The notes under the pieces are model-generated. The model saw only the letters and a list, made by a program, of their open reading frames with translations. It ran no database searches and had not been told where the DNA came from. 64,000 bases of DNA from an uncultured Oribacterium sp. (GTDB lineage: Bacteria > Bacillota > Clostridia > Lachnospirales > Lachnospiraceae), in contig CAMKKZ010000009.1 in NCBI GenBank assembly GCA_946413525.1, positions 62,001 through 126,000 on the forward strand, given 5' to 3'. Position 1 is the first letter of the stretch. Each line of letters begins with the position of its first letter. Shown here piece by piece: positions 50,035-58,687 of this stretch. Both the position numbers and the translations under genes were made by a program.

Positions 50035-51271
50035 CATAGCCTGAGGCAATCAGTTCATCCCGGCTTCCATTATAATAACGCCTGTTTTTTTCGGCTGTCT
50101 TTTCCCCGCTTTTACAGCCATTCCAATGGAATCTTCCGGTATTAATGTTGACAAGATAGGTCGCGTCGCGATGGGTCTGATCCAGCAGTACGACGCGGGT
50201 TACGGCCTCAACCCCCTCTGTATCGGCAGGGGTCCCGGTATCAAGGCTCTTCCCGTCGGCAAGAGCCCCGGTATCAAGATTCTTCTCGCCAACAGGAGCC
50301 CCGGCGTTAACGCCCCCCGTGTCAAGCAGCATCCAGCTCTCCCCATTCTGATAATTGATGCCGATTCCAGGCTGTACATTGTAACAGAAGACACAGAACT
50401 CCACTTCATCATCCTCCATGGATTCTGCTTCAATCAGCACGCCCCTGGCCACCAGCTCATCACCATGGAAAAGGGGTGTTGCGCGGTAAAGCACATGATG
50501 CCCCGTGTCCTTCATATATTCCGCCACATCAAATTCACAGGAATACATTCCCTGCGTATTCATATACCTGGTGCCGGTAATGAGGTTCCGTTCGTTCGCG
50601 TTTTCCCCGGCAAAAGAAAACGCGATCAGGTGGCAGCGATTCCAAAGATACAGGTCACTTATCAATTCAGGATATTTCGCCTGATTCCAGCCGGATGGCT
50701 TGACCATCCCGATTTCACCCCTCTTCTCCGTCGGCATCAGCTCCGGTCCAAGGCACGCCATGCAGGAGCCACAGCGGGAAAGACTGTCCAGCTCTGGATA
50801 ATACTCGTAGGCCATCGTGGTCCTGTCCGTTTCCTTGAAGAAGGGTTTGTTCCCATTAACCTCCACAAAGGGAATTCCATCAAATTCCGGAATAACGGCC
50901 AGAATAGCCTCGGAGTCCGGCTCTCCGGAGTCATCAGCCAATTCCGCAAACTCTGCAGCGTAGGTATTTATTCCGGAAAAAAAGCGGGCAAGAAAAGAGT
51001 CGGCAGCAATTCGGGCAACGCCGGAACCGGATACTTGAAAAGTCGGCGCAGCGATTGGGACAGCGCCGGAACCGAATTCTTGAAAAGTTGGCGCAGTGGT
51101 TGGGACAACGCCGGAATCCGATTTTCGCAAATCAGCAGCAGCGAAAGAAACATCATTAGACACATGCCTGTCCGGCTGTTTGGAATTTAAGACAGTAGCC
51201 ATGGAAAAAAACATTACAAGAAATACAGCGAGCAAGCATGAAAGGACAAATCTTTTTATTGATTTTTTCAT
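50009..51271 (-). CDS. Secreted DNA/RNA non-specific endonuclease
   Basis: 420 residues. N-terminal signal or anchor (about 8-27), then three 15-residue repeats (about 50-92, S-G-V/A-x-P-x-A-A-P-T-F-Q). The Endonuclea_NS_2 domain covers about 145-315: L-M-P-T-E-K-R-G-E-I-G, W-N-R-C-H-L-I-A-F with the catalytic His, and N-A-N-E-R-N-L-I-T-G-T-R-Y with the metal-site Asn. A C-terminal Cys-containing tail typical of the group (R-F-H-W-N-G-C then S-R-D-E-L-I-A-S-G-Y) ends in A-G-C-C-H-P. About 25 residues before the tail are repeat-derived (G-V/L-D-T-G-A/T-P units). It degrades extracellular nucleic acid. Confidence 0.9.
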   Translation of the reverse strand: MKKSIKRFVLSCLLAVFLVMFFSMATVLNSKQPDRHVSNDVSFAAADLRKSDSGVVPTTAPTFQEFGSGAVPIAAPTFQVSGSGVARIAADSFLARFFSGINTYAAEFAELADDSGEPDSEAILAVIPEFDGIPFVEVNGNKPFFKETDRTTMAYEYYPELDSLSRCGSCMACLGPELMPTEKRGEIGMVKPSGWNQAKYPELISDLYLWNRCHLIAFSFAGENANERNLITGTRYMNTQGMYSCEFDVAEYMKDTGHHVLYRATPLFHGDELVARGVLIEAESMEDDEVEFCVFCYNVQPGIGINYQNGESWMLLDTGGVNAGAPVGEKNLDTGALADGKSLDTGTPADTEGVEAVTRVVLLDQTHRDATYLVNINTGRFHWNGCKSGEKTAEKNRRYYNGSRDELIASGYVSAGCCHP

Positions 51272-51339
51272 GATAAACCTCGTTATTGTTCAAATTTCAT
51301 CTTTTCACTTGTAATCCAATTTCCATGGCGGCAAGGGAT

Positions 51340-51570
51340 CCGGTGCATGGAAAATCTTCAAACGCTCCATCTTCAGCTCTATCCTCACTGCCCGGAAAAC
51401 CCGGTTGAAAGCGCTTCGGGGCATGGAAAATCCCCAACGCTCCATTTTCAGCTCTATCCTCACTGCCGGAAAACCCGGTTGAAAGCGGTTCGGATCATGG
51501 AAAATCCCCAACGCTCCATCTTCAGCTCTATCCTCACTGCCCGGAAAACCTGGCTGAAAGCGGTCCGGAA
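51340..51570. repeat. Tandem repeat, 3 x about 74 bp
   Basis: Units contain CTCCAT(C/T)TTCAGCTCTATCC, TCACTGCC and GGAAAACCCGGTTGAAAGCG. It lies in the promoter region of the nuclease gene. Confidence 0.85.
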
Positions 51571-51616
51571 CGCGTAAAAATTACATACACGTCCCTTGTC
51601 ATCTCATTTCACGCCT

Positions 51617-51695
51617 CATGCTTTGATTTGATGCCGCAGGCATTGAGTCCCATTTGTGACACGCCTACGGCACAAATGAAGTATGAAAGGAGCGC
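51617..51695 (+). repeat. Family A element (copy 6)
   Basis: Complete hairpin trio ending 10 bp before the stop codon of the 69-residue protein, where it may act as a transcript end. Confidence 0.8.
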
Positions 51696-51704
51696 CTTTC
51701 ATGC

Positions 51705-51914
51705 TCAGCCGGTTACCACATTAAACGCAATCATGTTCAGGCTCTTGTCGGCTTTAAAAAACTTTTTCAATTCAGCAGCCAGGGCAGCCTCATCCGCGCC
51801 CTCCGGCGCGCGAAAGCTCATCTTTATCCCAACCTTCTTCTCAAAGGTCAGCCCCTTTTCCTCTGCCTTGGCCTTAAACTCGTCTGCCTTCAGCGGTGTG
51901 TTAATAATAATCAT
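51705..51914 (-). CDS. Small conserved-looking protein of unknown function
   Basis: 69 residues starting M-I-I-I-N-T-P-L-K-A-D-E-F. An optimal AAGGAGGT ribosome site 5 nt upstream decides this start. It has a simple beta-alpha pattern with K-A-K-A-E-E-K-G-L-T-F-E-K-K-V-G-I-K and a C-terminal F-K-A-D-K-S-L-N-M-I-A-F-N. Not recognised. Lies in line with, and 300 bp after, the AEC transporter gene with a 26-bp array between. Confidence 0.65.
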   Translation of the reverse strand: MIIINTPLKADEFKAKAEEKGLTFEKKVGIKMSFRAPEGADEAALAAELKKFFKADKSLNMIAFNVVTG

Positions 51915-51984
51915 AAGTACCTCCTTTTTAAGCAATATTTTCAAAAATCTTTATGATATCAAGGAAACACGGAACCGAAATCCA

Positions 51985-52200
51985 AAACCAGGATCCTATT
52001 ACTGAATCCTGTTCCGAAATCCTGTTGCTGAATCCATCTCTGAGATCCTGTTGCTGAATCCATCTCCGAAATCCCGTTACTGAATCCAACTCCGAAATCT
52101 GGTTGCTGCATCCAGCTCGGAAATCCTGTTGCTGAATCCATCTCGGAAATCCTGTTACTGCATCCATCTCGGAAATCCTGTTGCTGCATCCTGTTCCGGA
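51985..52200. repeat. Tandem repeat, about 8 x 26 bp
   Basis: Units of TGAATCCATCTCGGAAATCC then TGTTGC with scattered changes. The array begins 12 bp after the stop of the AEC transporter (minus strand) and ends shortly before the ribosome site of the small gene. Confidence 0.9.
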
Positions 52201-52211
52201 TTCCCATATCA

Positions 52212-53153
52212 TTACAGGAAAATCCCGGACAATAACTCGTAAACATAAATCCAGAACGGAATGGTCACAATGCAGCTCAGTGTGGTTGCAACGCTAATCA
52301 GGCTGGCGTACTTTGCGTCATGGTTATAAAGGATCGCCACCTGGTTGACATTGGCTGCCGTAGGGGCAACGGCCGCCATGAGGGAAATCATCACGATTTC
52401 GTGGCCGTTCGGAAACATCCGCTGAATACCGCTGAATACCGCGATAAGCACGGCAATGCCGGAGCATAATATCATGCGCATAAACAGCACCTGAAGTATC
52501 CGGCTGTTGTGAAGGAAATCTCCCGGCGACATGCTGCCGACGATAATGCCTGTGATCATCATGCTCAACGGCCCAATCATGGAAGCGACGTCAGAAAATG
52601 CCATTGCCAGAGGTCCGGGCAGCCGTATGCGCAAAAGCAATGTAAGCATGCCGCAAATCATGGCAAGGATATTCGGATTCAACAGGAGCTTCTTTAAGTT
52701 AATGCCCCCCTCCCGGTCGAATAAACGTATCCCGTAGGTCCAGAAAATTACATTGAAAGCAAAGATGTACCCGCTGCAGTAAATCGTCCATTCCGATCCG
52801 AGAATATAAACGACAATGGGGATAATCAGGTTGCCGGCATTGGTAAAAATCACAGATGCCCGCTCCACCTCGTTCGCCTTCCCAATTTTCTGCCATATTC
52901 TGGCAATAAGCATGAAAACCGCTTCGAAAAGAAAGGCCAAAAGAAAGGTGACTGCCAGCCCTCGGAACAATTCCGGCGTCAATTCCTTCTGAAATGAATT
53001 AAAAACCACGCAGGGCGTCACAAAATAGAGGGACAGCTTTGAAAAAATCTTGCCGTCCTCCGGCTTCAGCACATTGAACCGCACCAGGGCGGCCGTTACA
53101 AAAAGTATGATGAATAATTCAGCGATTTTCTGAACCAGGGGGATGACAATCAT
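52212..53153 (-). CDS. AEC-family (auxin efflux carrier-like) transporter
   Basis: 313 residues from ATG 53153, preceded by GAAAGGAAATGG. A longer frame to 53345 would add an Arg-rich stretch overlapping the upstream gene and is rejected. Ten membrane helices are expected; visible ones include I-A-E-L-F-I-I-L-F-V-T-A-A-L-V and the family pair N-A-G-N-L-I-I-P-I-V-V-Y. The protein has the normal length for the family, which exports small organic acids such as malate or other anions. The substrate is unknown. Confidence 0.9.
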   Translation of the reverse strand: MIVIPLVQKIAELFIILFVTAALVRFNVLKPEDGKIFSKLSLYFVTPCVVFNSFQKELTPELFRGLAVTFLLAFLFEAVFMLIARIWQKIGKANEVERASVIFTNAGNLIIPIVVYILGSEWTIYCSGYIFAFNVIFWTYGIRLFDREGGINLKKLLLNPNILAMICGMLTLLLRIRLPGPLAMAFSDVASMIGPLSMMITGIIVGSMSPGDFLHNSRILQVLFMRMILCSGIAVLIAVFSGIQRMFPNGHEIVMISLMAAVAPTAANVNQVAILYNHDAKYASLISVATTLSCIVTIPFWIYVYELLSGIFL

Positions 53154-53226
53154 ATATCCATTTCCTTTCTTTCCGTTTCTGTTTCCGTTCTCGTTCCTGT
53201 AATTTATACTCACGGACGGTAAGCTA

Positions 53227-54555
53227 TTATTTCTGCCCCTCTGCTTTTTCCTCCTTCTCCTCCTTCTTCGCCTTCTCCCTCTTATCGGTCGTCGTGCGAA
53301 TGAATGCATCCTCATTCCGTCCCATCCGGATGGAACTTTCCGCAAGGTAGGAGGTCGCTTCAGTCTTCGAGCTCACCGTGTTCATGGCCGCCTTCAAGCC
53401 CTGGGCATAGAGGAAACCGATCAGGAGGGATACCGCCACGGCAATCAGCTCTCCCTTGACATTAAAGCCATTATCACTGAAAAGGAAGGCAACCGCCGCT
53501 GTGAGCAGCACCAGGGAAATTAACGCGGCAATCAGCAGGTATTTGTAATACTTCCCCATATCAACAGGAAGCGATCCCACGATCTTCCCGCTCTGCCCGT
53601 TTATGCCGAACACGTATTTCTTATCTTCGTACACCGTGGTCAACATCCATACCGGCAGCATGGCATAGTCGGCTCTGGCATTGCTAAGCTGTATGGATTC
53701 GGACTGCCTTGTCACGGAGTTGTATCCATGCACGGCATCACGCATTTTCTGCCGGAACGAATTCCGCACGCGCTCATTGGCGCGGGGCTCCGCCGCCTTC
53801 GAATCCACGTCATACCGGTCTGCCAGATAGCCGCTGAAATAAGCCGCGTCATAAGGGACAGCCTTGGAAAGGTCGAAAGGCTCCAGGGAATCCATCGTGG
53901 CGTCATCCATCTTCGTGGAAGCATCCACCGGGATCCTTGTGAAATCCATTTCGCCCTGCCGGACGACCCTGTAATAATCCTTCTTCTCGTATCGGTAATT
54001 ATCGTCTTCCCAGGTCTTTGTCTTGACGCCCTCAAAGGTAACGGAGCCGCCCGTGTGGCAGCTCATCAGCCAGAAGGGCACGTAAATACCGTTGATCTCA
54101 CGAATCCGGTTTCCTTTTTTGAACGTATCCGGCAGCAGCTTCTTGCCCTGGCAGAAATTCTCCAGCGCTTTCTGGGCCACGGACTTGTCCACAGCGAAGG
54201 GAAGCATCAGATCAGGCTTGTACATTCCCTCAAAAGAATGCGGCATGATTGCCTGATTCCCACAATAAGGACATTCCGTCGCTGCCGTGTTCTCGTCAGC
54301 CACCATCTCCGCCCCACAGGAAGAACATATATAGCCGGAAACCTTGCCGTCTTCATCCTGCACCATGGCCGGAGCCGAGGAAGCCCAAACCATGCTGCCG
54401 CGCCCCGGCTGCGCCTGGGCCGCTTCCTCCGCGGCTTTGATCTCCTCTATTGATATTTCAGCATCACAGTAATCACATTTTTGCTTCCCGCTTGCGCCAT
54501 TATACTTTAGGATACCCCCACAGTATGGGCACTTAAAACTCACAACATCTGCCAT
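53227..54555 (-). CDS. Zinc-ribbon membrane protein (TFIIB-type zinc ribbon family)
   Basis: 442 residues from ATG 54555 with AAAGGAGG upstream. Two zinc ribbons: C-P-Y-C-G-G-I-L / C-D-Y-C-D (residues about 9-29) and C-S-S-C-G-A / C-P-Y-C-G (about 75-98). A soluble middle domain follows with F-W-L-M-S-C-H-T-G-G and A-M-L-P-V-W-M-L-T-T, then two membrane helices near residues 340-385 and a Lys/Glu-rich tail. This architecture is common in Clostridia and its function is unknown. Single gene, no clear operon partners. Confidence 0.85.
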   Translation of the reverse strand: MADVVSFKCPYCGGILKYNGASGKQKCDYCDAEISIEEIKAAEEAAQAQPGRGSMVWASSAPAMVQDEDGKVSGYICSSCGAEMVADENTAATECPYCGNQAIMPHSFEGMYKPDLMLPFAVDKSVAQKALENFCQGKKLLPDTFKKGNRIREINGIYVPFWLMSCHTGGSVTFEGVKTKTWEDDNYRYEKKDYYRVVRQGEMDFTRIPVDASTKMDDATMDSLEPFDLSKAVPYDAAYFSGYLADRYDVDSKAAEPRANERVRNSFRQKMRDAVHGYNSVTRQSESIQLSNARADYAMLPVWMLTTVYEDKKYVFGINGQSGKIVGSLPVDMGKYYKYLLIAALISLVLLTAAVAFLFSDNGFNVKGELIAVAVSLLIGFLYAQGLKAAMNTVSSKTEATSYLAESSIRMGRNEDAFIRTTTDKREKAKKEEKEEKAEGQK

Positions 54556-54627
54556 TTTTTCCTCCTTTTTCCGCCGCGTCCCAAATATGGGAAGCTGCCA
54601 TCTTTGCCTTCCCGGCATCTATCCATC

Positions 54628-54714
54628 AAGCATGAAAGGGCAAGCCTTTCATGCTTCATTTGTGCCGCTGGCGCGTCACAAATGAGACTCAATGCCTGCG
54701 GCATAAAGTCAAAG
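54628..54714 (-). repeat. Family A element (copy 7)
   Basis: Minus-orientation hairpin trio (CATGAAAGGGCAAGCCTTTC... to CCTGCGGCATAAAGTC) in the gap upstream of the zinc-ribbon gene. Confidence 0.8.
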
Positions 54715-54787
54715 AACGAACCGCAATCATTCCCCCGTCTGCCTCACTCCTCCCCCCTTTCCCTTTTCCAACTGCACAGGCTTTTTT

Positions 54788-54978
54788 CAGCCGCCCACAT
54801 CCGGCCATCTCCTGATGCAGGCCTGCCAACACCCACATCCGGCCATCTCCTGATGCAAGCCTGCCAACACCCACATCCAGCCATCTCCTGATGCAGGCCT
54901 TCCAGCAACCACATCCGGCTATCTCCTGATGCAGGCCTGCCAACAACCACATCCGGCTATCTCCTGATGCAGGCCTGC
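54788..54978. repeat. Tandem repeat, 5 x 38 bp
   Basis: Units of CAACA(C/A)CCACATCCGGC then CATCTCCTGATGCAGGCCTGC. It lies 70 bp past the stop of the cyclase-like gene. Confidence 0.92.
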
Positions 54979-55049
54979 CACCTTCAAGCGCATGCCTGCC
55001 TTAAGCCTTCCACTTTCAGATACCTGTCTGTCTTCTTTCCTCCCTTTTC

Positions 55050-56687
55050 TTATCTTTCAAAATACTGTTTGTAAATCCTTTCCGCATTATCCTTTCTCCC
55101 CAGTTTTTCCATGATCCGTTCTATTTCCCCGGAAAGGGCTGTATTCTCCTTCTCTTCATTTGGTCCGCAGAAAATCAGCGGTACTTCCTGTCCGTTGGAA
55201 ACACCCTTTAGACGCACTCTTCCGCCGTCATAGAGGTACTTACGGAAATCCTTCCCCTCGCCCAGGCTCATGGCCTTGCTGAGAAGCCATGCGTAAAGCG
55301 GCGAAATTAGCACCTTTCCCTCTTCCGCAAATTTTGCTATCCGGAAGCCCTCATCCACCTCACGCCCAAGGAAATCCCTCACCTCCCCGGGAACCATACA
55401 AGGGAATCGAATGGAAATGTTATCCGCCCGAACAGCCATCGGGCCCAGGCATTCCGCGACCCACATAGTGACCTTGACTCCCAGAGAATTCAGGATGTCC
55501 CTCCGCACAGAGCTTTCCACAGATTCTGATGACGTGCCCTCCTGATTTGAAAGGTCTGACGAAATATCTGACACAATGTCTTCATTATCGCCATCCGTTT
55601 TCGGCAAAAGCCGTTTGCTTCCCTTATCTTCCGCACTCGCTCCCGTGAGGCCAAGGTCATCGCAGGCGTTTCCCGAACCCCCATTATCGGAACCCGGGAG
55701 ATTAATGCCGATAGCCGCAGCGGCATCATCCACAGGACTGCTGCCGGCATCCATATCCATATTAATAGCATCTATCGGGTTGCTGCCGCCATCCATATCA
55801 ATTTTAATGGAATCCATTGCATCACCACCGTTAGACATATCCGCATTGACGGCATCCACAGCGTCACTGTCACTTTCCAGGACCGCATTAACAGCATCTA
55901 CCGCTTTACTGCTGCTTTTCATATTAATAGAATCCATGGAAATATCTGCATTATCTGAATTTTCGATATCCATGGTAACTTTTCTAATGTCCGGCTTTCC
56001 AGTATCCATGGTGACATTTTCAATATCTGAATTTCCAGCATCAATAGTATCATTTCCAATACCTGAATTTCCAGCATCAATAGTATCATTTCCAATACCT
56101 GAATTTCCAGCATCAATAGTATCATTTCCAATACCTGAATTTCCAGCGGTTTTCTTCATCTCCCGATTGGAGAGTCCCAGGGACAGGGCAGGAAGGACCG
56201 TCCGCCCTGTTTCGATTCGCTCTTCATCCACAATTCTTGATTCCATCCAGGGAATTCCTTTTTTCATCAGCATGTCAAAAGCATCCGGAAGAATCAATCC
56301 AGTCCCATTCAAAATACGGAAACGAAAGGAAGAAAGATCAGCAACGCTCTCCATGACCATGGGCAAAGCTTTCAGCACCTCGCAGAGGATCATAAACAGC
56401 ATAGAGACATCCGTCACTTTAAAATAAAAAAGCGCCTCATCACCTACCAGCTTCCAAAATCCGCAGCATAATGCCTTTCTTCCGTATATTTGACTCAGCC
56501 TCTGCTCCAGATATCGCTGATGCATCAGCATTTCCGCATAAAAGGCCAGGAATACCGTAGTCCATTCCGATGGAAATTTGTCCTTAAATGCAGTAGACCC
56601 AACAAGATCATAAGAAAGAAAAATATAGACCCCTTCCTCTCCCTTCAGACGTGAAAGCGCATATTTACCAATGGCTTTTCCAAGCAT
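55050..56687 (-). CDS. Class III nucleotide cyclase-like protein split by a repeat tract
   Basis: 545 residues. The N-terminal part has F-L-S-Y-D-L-V-G-S-T (Asp27 as first metal ligand) and K-L-V-G-D-E (Asp83 as second). The C-terminal part has V-T-M-W-V-A-E-C, then D-F-L-G-R-E-V-D-E-G-F-R-I-A-K and V-L-I-S-P-L-Y-A-W-L-L, all typical of class III adenylyl/guanylyl cyclase-like domains. Between them, about residues 180-390 are an acidic repeat tract, with 12-residue I-G-N-D-T-I-D-A-G-N-S-G units and related D-A-V-N-A/D-S-I-x-M-D units. No membrane segment. It could be a signalling cyclase, a Pycsar-like pyrimidine cyclase or an inactive relative; no obvious effector gene is adjacent. Confidence 0.75.
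   Translation of the reverse strand: MLGKAIGKYALSRLKGEEGVYIFLSYDLVGSTAFKDKFPSEWTTVFLAFYAEMLMHQRYLEQRLSQIYGRKALCCGFWKLVGDEALFYFKVTDVSMLFMILCEVLKALPMVMESVADLSSFRFRILNGTGLILPDAFDMLMKKGIPWMESRIVDEERIETGRTVLPALSLGLSNREMKKTAGNSGIGNDTIDAGNSGIGNDTIDAGNSGIGNDTIDAGNSDIENVTMDTGKPDIRKVTMDIENSDNADISMDSINMKSSSKAVDAVNAVLESDSDAVDAVNADMSNGGDAMDSIKIDMDGGSNPIDAINMDMDAGSSPVDDAAAAIGINLPGSDNGGSGNACDDLGLTGASAEDKGSKRLLPKTDGDNEDIVSDISSDLSNQEGTSSESVESSVRRDILNSLGVKVTMWVAECLGPMAVRADNISIRFPCMVPGEVRDFLGREVDEGFRIAKFAEEGKVLISPLYAWLLSKAMSLGEGKDFRKYLYDGGRVRLKGVSNGQEVPLIFCGPNEEKENTALSGEIERIMEKLGRKDNAERIYKQYFER
55860..56155. repeat. Coding minisatellite in the cyclase-like gene, 36-39 bp units
   Basis: At least three exact units of CCAGCATCAATAGTATCATT then TCCAATACCTGAATTT at about 56030-56150, with more degenerate units toward 55860. 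Confidence 0.9.
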
Positions 56688-56739
56688 GGACCCTTCACCC
56701 CTCTCCTCTGTTAAAGTGATTTTTTGGCCAATTTACTTG

Positions 56740-57039
56740 CCGACAAACAGATGCTTTATAGCCGTCTATACGACTCCAAGGCAATTACCTGTTCGAATTC
56801 CGAATTCACCCGGAGAAAATCTTGCCACAAAACATACAAAGCCGAAGGCAGTTTGCCTATACGGCTCCTCCCGGAGGAAATTATATATTAATTGCTTTCC
56901 TGAAATTTTAACACAATAATATGCATATAACAAGAATGGAAATCAGACAAAGAAAGGGTTGTCCGCCTCCGGAATTACAATTCACCCACCAAAATCCATC
57001 CGGCTTCATCAGCCTTCACAGCCCTGTGTAGGTTTTTCC
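56740..57039. other. Gene-free stretch upstream of the cyclase-like gene
   Basis: It includes a family B arm near 56698-56735 (CTGTTAAAGTGATTTTTTGGC). Otherwise no gene, promoter or strong hairpin is seen. Confidence 0.4.
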
Positions 57040-57345
57040 GCATCCCTCATTGCCGGGTGGCTAGACTCAATCTGGCTTCGCCAGATTAAGTCATGTCCCT
57101 GCGGGATGCGCCAAATACGGAATTAACTATGCTTGATGCATAGTTAATTCCTGGGTTTTTCCGCAGCACAAGGAATGCTGCGGAAAAATCTGAACAAAAC
57201 ATGCCTGAAGGCATTTTTTGTTCAGACGCATCCCTCATTGCCGGGTGGCCAGACTCAATCTGGCTTCGCCAGATTAAGTCATGTCCCTGTGGGATGCGCC
57301 AAATACGGAATTAACTATGCTTGATGCATAGTTAATTCCTGCAAA
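57040..57345. repeat. Two 114-bp direct repeats enclosing a family D hairpin mosaic
   Basis: 57040-57153 and 57228-57342 are nearly identical (CCTCATTGCCGGGTGGC, AATCTGGCTTCGCCAGATT hairpin, GGAATTAACTATGC / GCATAGTTAATTCC hairpin). Between them are TTTTTCCGCAGCAC/GTGCTGCGG-type and TCTGAACAAAA/TTTTGTTCAGA hairpins of family D. The first 25 bases resemble the unit of the 35081 array. Confidence 0.85.
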
Positions 57346-57390
57346 AAAACGGCCAAAAAGGAATGCTATGCATCCTTTCCAGCCGTTGAT

Positions 57391-57505
57391 TCATGCTTTG
57401 ACTTGATGCCGCAGGCATTAAGTCAAAGTATGAAAGGAACCTTTCATGATCTTTTGTGAGGCGGAGCCCCTTGACCGGAAGTATGAAAAGCTTGCCTTTC
57501 ATGCT
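57391..57505 (+). repeat. Family A element (copy 8)
   Basis: Contains TTGATGCCGCAGGCATTAAG, the GAACCTTTCATGATCTTTTG module and the closing GTATGAAAAGCTTGCCTTTC palindrome. It ends about 20 bp before the aldo/keto reductase stop. Confidence 0.75.
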
Positions 57506-57528
57506 TTCATGCTTTCATGTCGCCCATG

Positions 57529-58629
57529 TCACATTTCCCCGAAATACTTCCGTATTTCCGACATGCGGTAGCTTTGCTCCACGTCAAAGGGACAGCGATT
57601 GTCACAATGACCGCATCCCACGCAGTCCGCGGCTGTTTTGTCAAGCGTCCTGTAATGCTCCGCCGCCATCTCGTCCCCCGCCTTCGCGAGATCGTAATAC
57701 TTATTGATGAGGCCGATGTCAAGCCCCGCCGGACATGGCCTGCAGTGATTGCAGTAAACGCATTTCCCTTCCGCCTGAGCCGGCGCAAAATCCGCAATAA
57801 GCGAATAATCCAATGCCTCCTCCGGCATCTCATAATAGGCGAGCAGCTCCTCCACCTGTTTTACGCTCTGGGCCCCGGGAAGGACTGTGAGGATACCCGG
57901 CTTGTCCAGGGCATAACGGATGCATTGATACGGTGACAATGCCGTCCCGAAAGGCGAAAGAGAGCTGTCCAGAAGCTGACCTCCGGAAAAAGGCTTCATG
58001 ACCGAAATTCCAATTCCCTCTTTCTCACACCTTTTATAAACCTCCGCCCTTTCATCCACGCCGCCGTTCGCGTATTCGCCATGCCCGTAATCATATGCGG
58101 GATTGACGGAAAACATCAGCATGTCGGCGTCTACCTCGTCCAATATCCTGTGGATTACGGAGGGCGTATGGGAGGACAGGCCGATATGTCTGACGACACC
58201 CTTTTCTTTCAGGGACAAAATATAATCATAGACGCCGTTTCTCTTATATTTCTCCCAGTCCCCCGCCTCATCCTGACAATGAATGAAGCCATAATCAATA
58301 TAATCCGTATGCAGCTCTTTAAGCTGCCAGTCAACGGACTTCTTAATCCTGTCAAGATCCAGCGTCCAGCCGTAAGTTCCCTTTGTATAATCCGCTCCAA
58401 AATGAATCTGGAAAAAAATCTCTTTCCGGACATCGCGCAGAGCTTCGCCGTAAATCGGGAAGCTAGCCCCATCGCCAGCCGCGAGGTCAAAATAATTTAT
58501 GCCGCCCTCATACGCTTTTCGGAGCGCTTTCACCGCCTCCGCCCTGCCGGCTTCATACATATAGGACGAACCGATGCCAATCTCACTGATACAATCTCCC
58601 GTCTTTCTGCAGATCCTGTATCTCATCAT
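57529..58629 (-). CDS. Aldo/keto reductase with C-terminal 4Fe-4S ferredoxin domain
   Basis: 366 residues. A TIM-barrel aldo/keto reductase covers residues about 1-275: G-I-N-Y-F-D-L-A-A-G-D for the catalytic Asp region, D-Y-I-D-Y-G-F-I-H and V-R-H-I-G-L-S-S-H. The C-terminus carries C-V-Y-C-N-H-C-R-P-C-P and C-V-G-C-G-H-C-D-N-R-C-P, two 4Fe-4S clusters. The expected substrate is an aldehyde or ketone, with electrons from ferredoxin or NAD(P)H; the exact substrate is unknown. The catalytic Tyr position is not obvious. Start ATG-ATG at 58629. It stands alone, 58 bp downstream of the trkH stop in the same direction. Confidence 0.92.
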   Translation of the reverse strand: MMRYRICRKTGDCISEIGIGSSYMYEAGRAEAVKALRKAYEGGINYFDLAAGDGASFPIYGEALRDVRKEIFFQIHFGADYTKGTYGWTLDLDRIKKSVDWQLKELHTDYIDYGFIHCQDEAGDWEKYKRNGVYDYILSLKEKGVVRHIGLSSHTPSVIHRILDEVDADMLMFSVNPAYDYGHGEYANGGVDERAEVYKRCEKEGIGISVMKPFSGGQLLDSSLSPFGTALSPYQCIRYALDKPGILTVLPGAQSVKQVEELLAYYEMPEEALDYSLIADFAPAQAEGKCVYCNHCRPCPAGLDIGLINKYYDLAKAGDEMAAEHYRTLDKTAADCVGCGHCDNRCPFDVEQSYRMSEIRKYFGEM

Positions 58630-58687
58630 CCAATCTCACCCATCCCTTTCCTACCCTGTCAGAGCAAGCTTTTGCCGCTTTGACAAA

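Noticed and set aside
56780..56830. Possible tRNA T-arm (GTTCGAATTCC)
   Set aside because: No acceptor stem, anticodon arm or CCA-side pairing around it.
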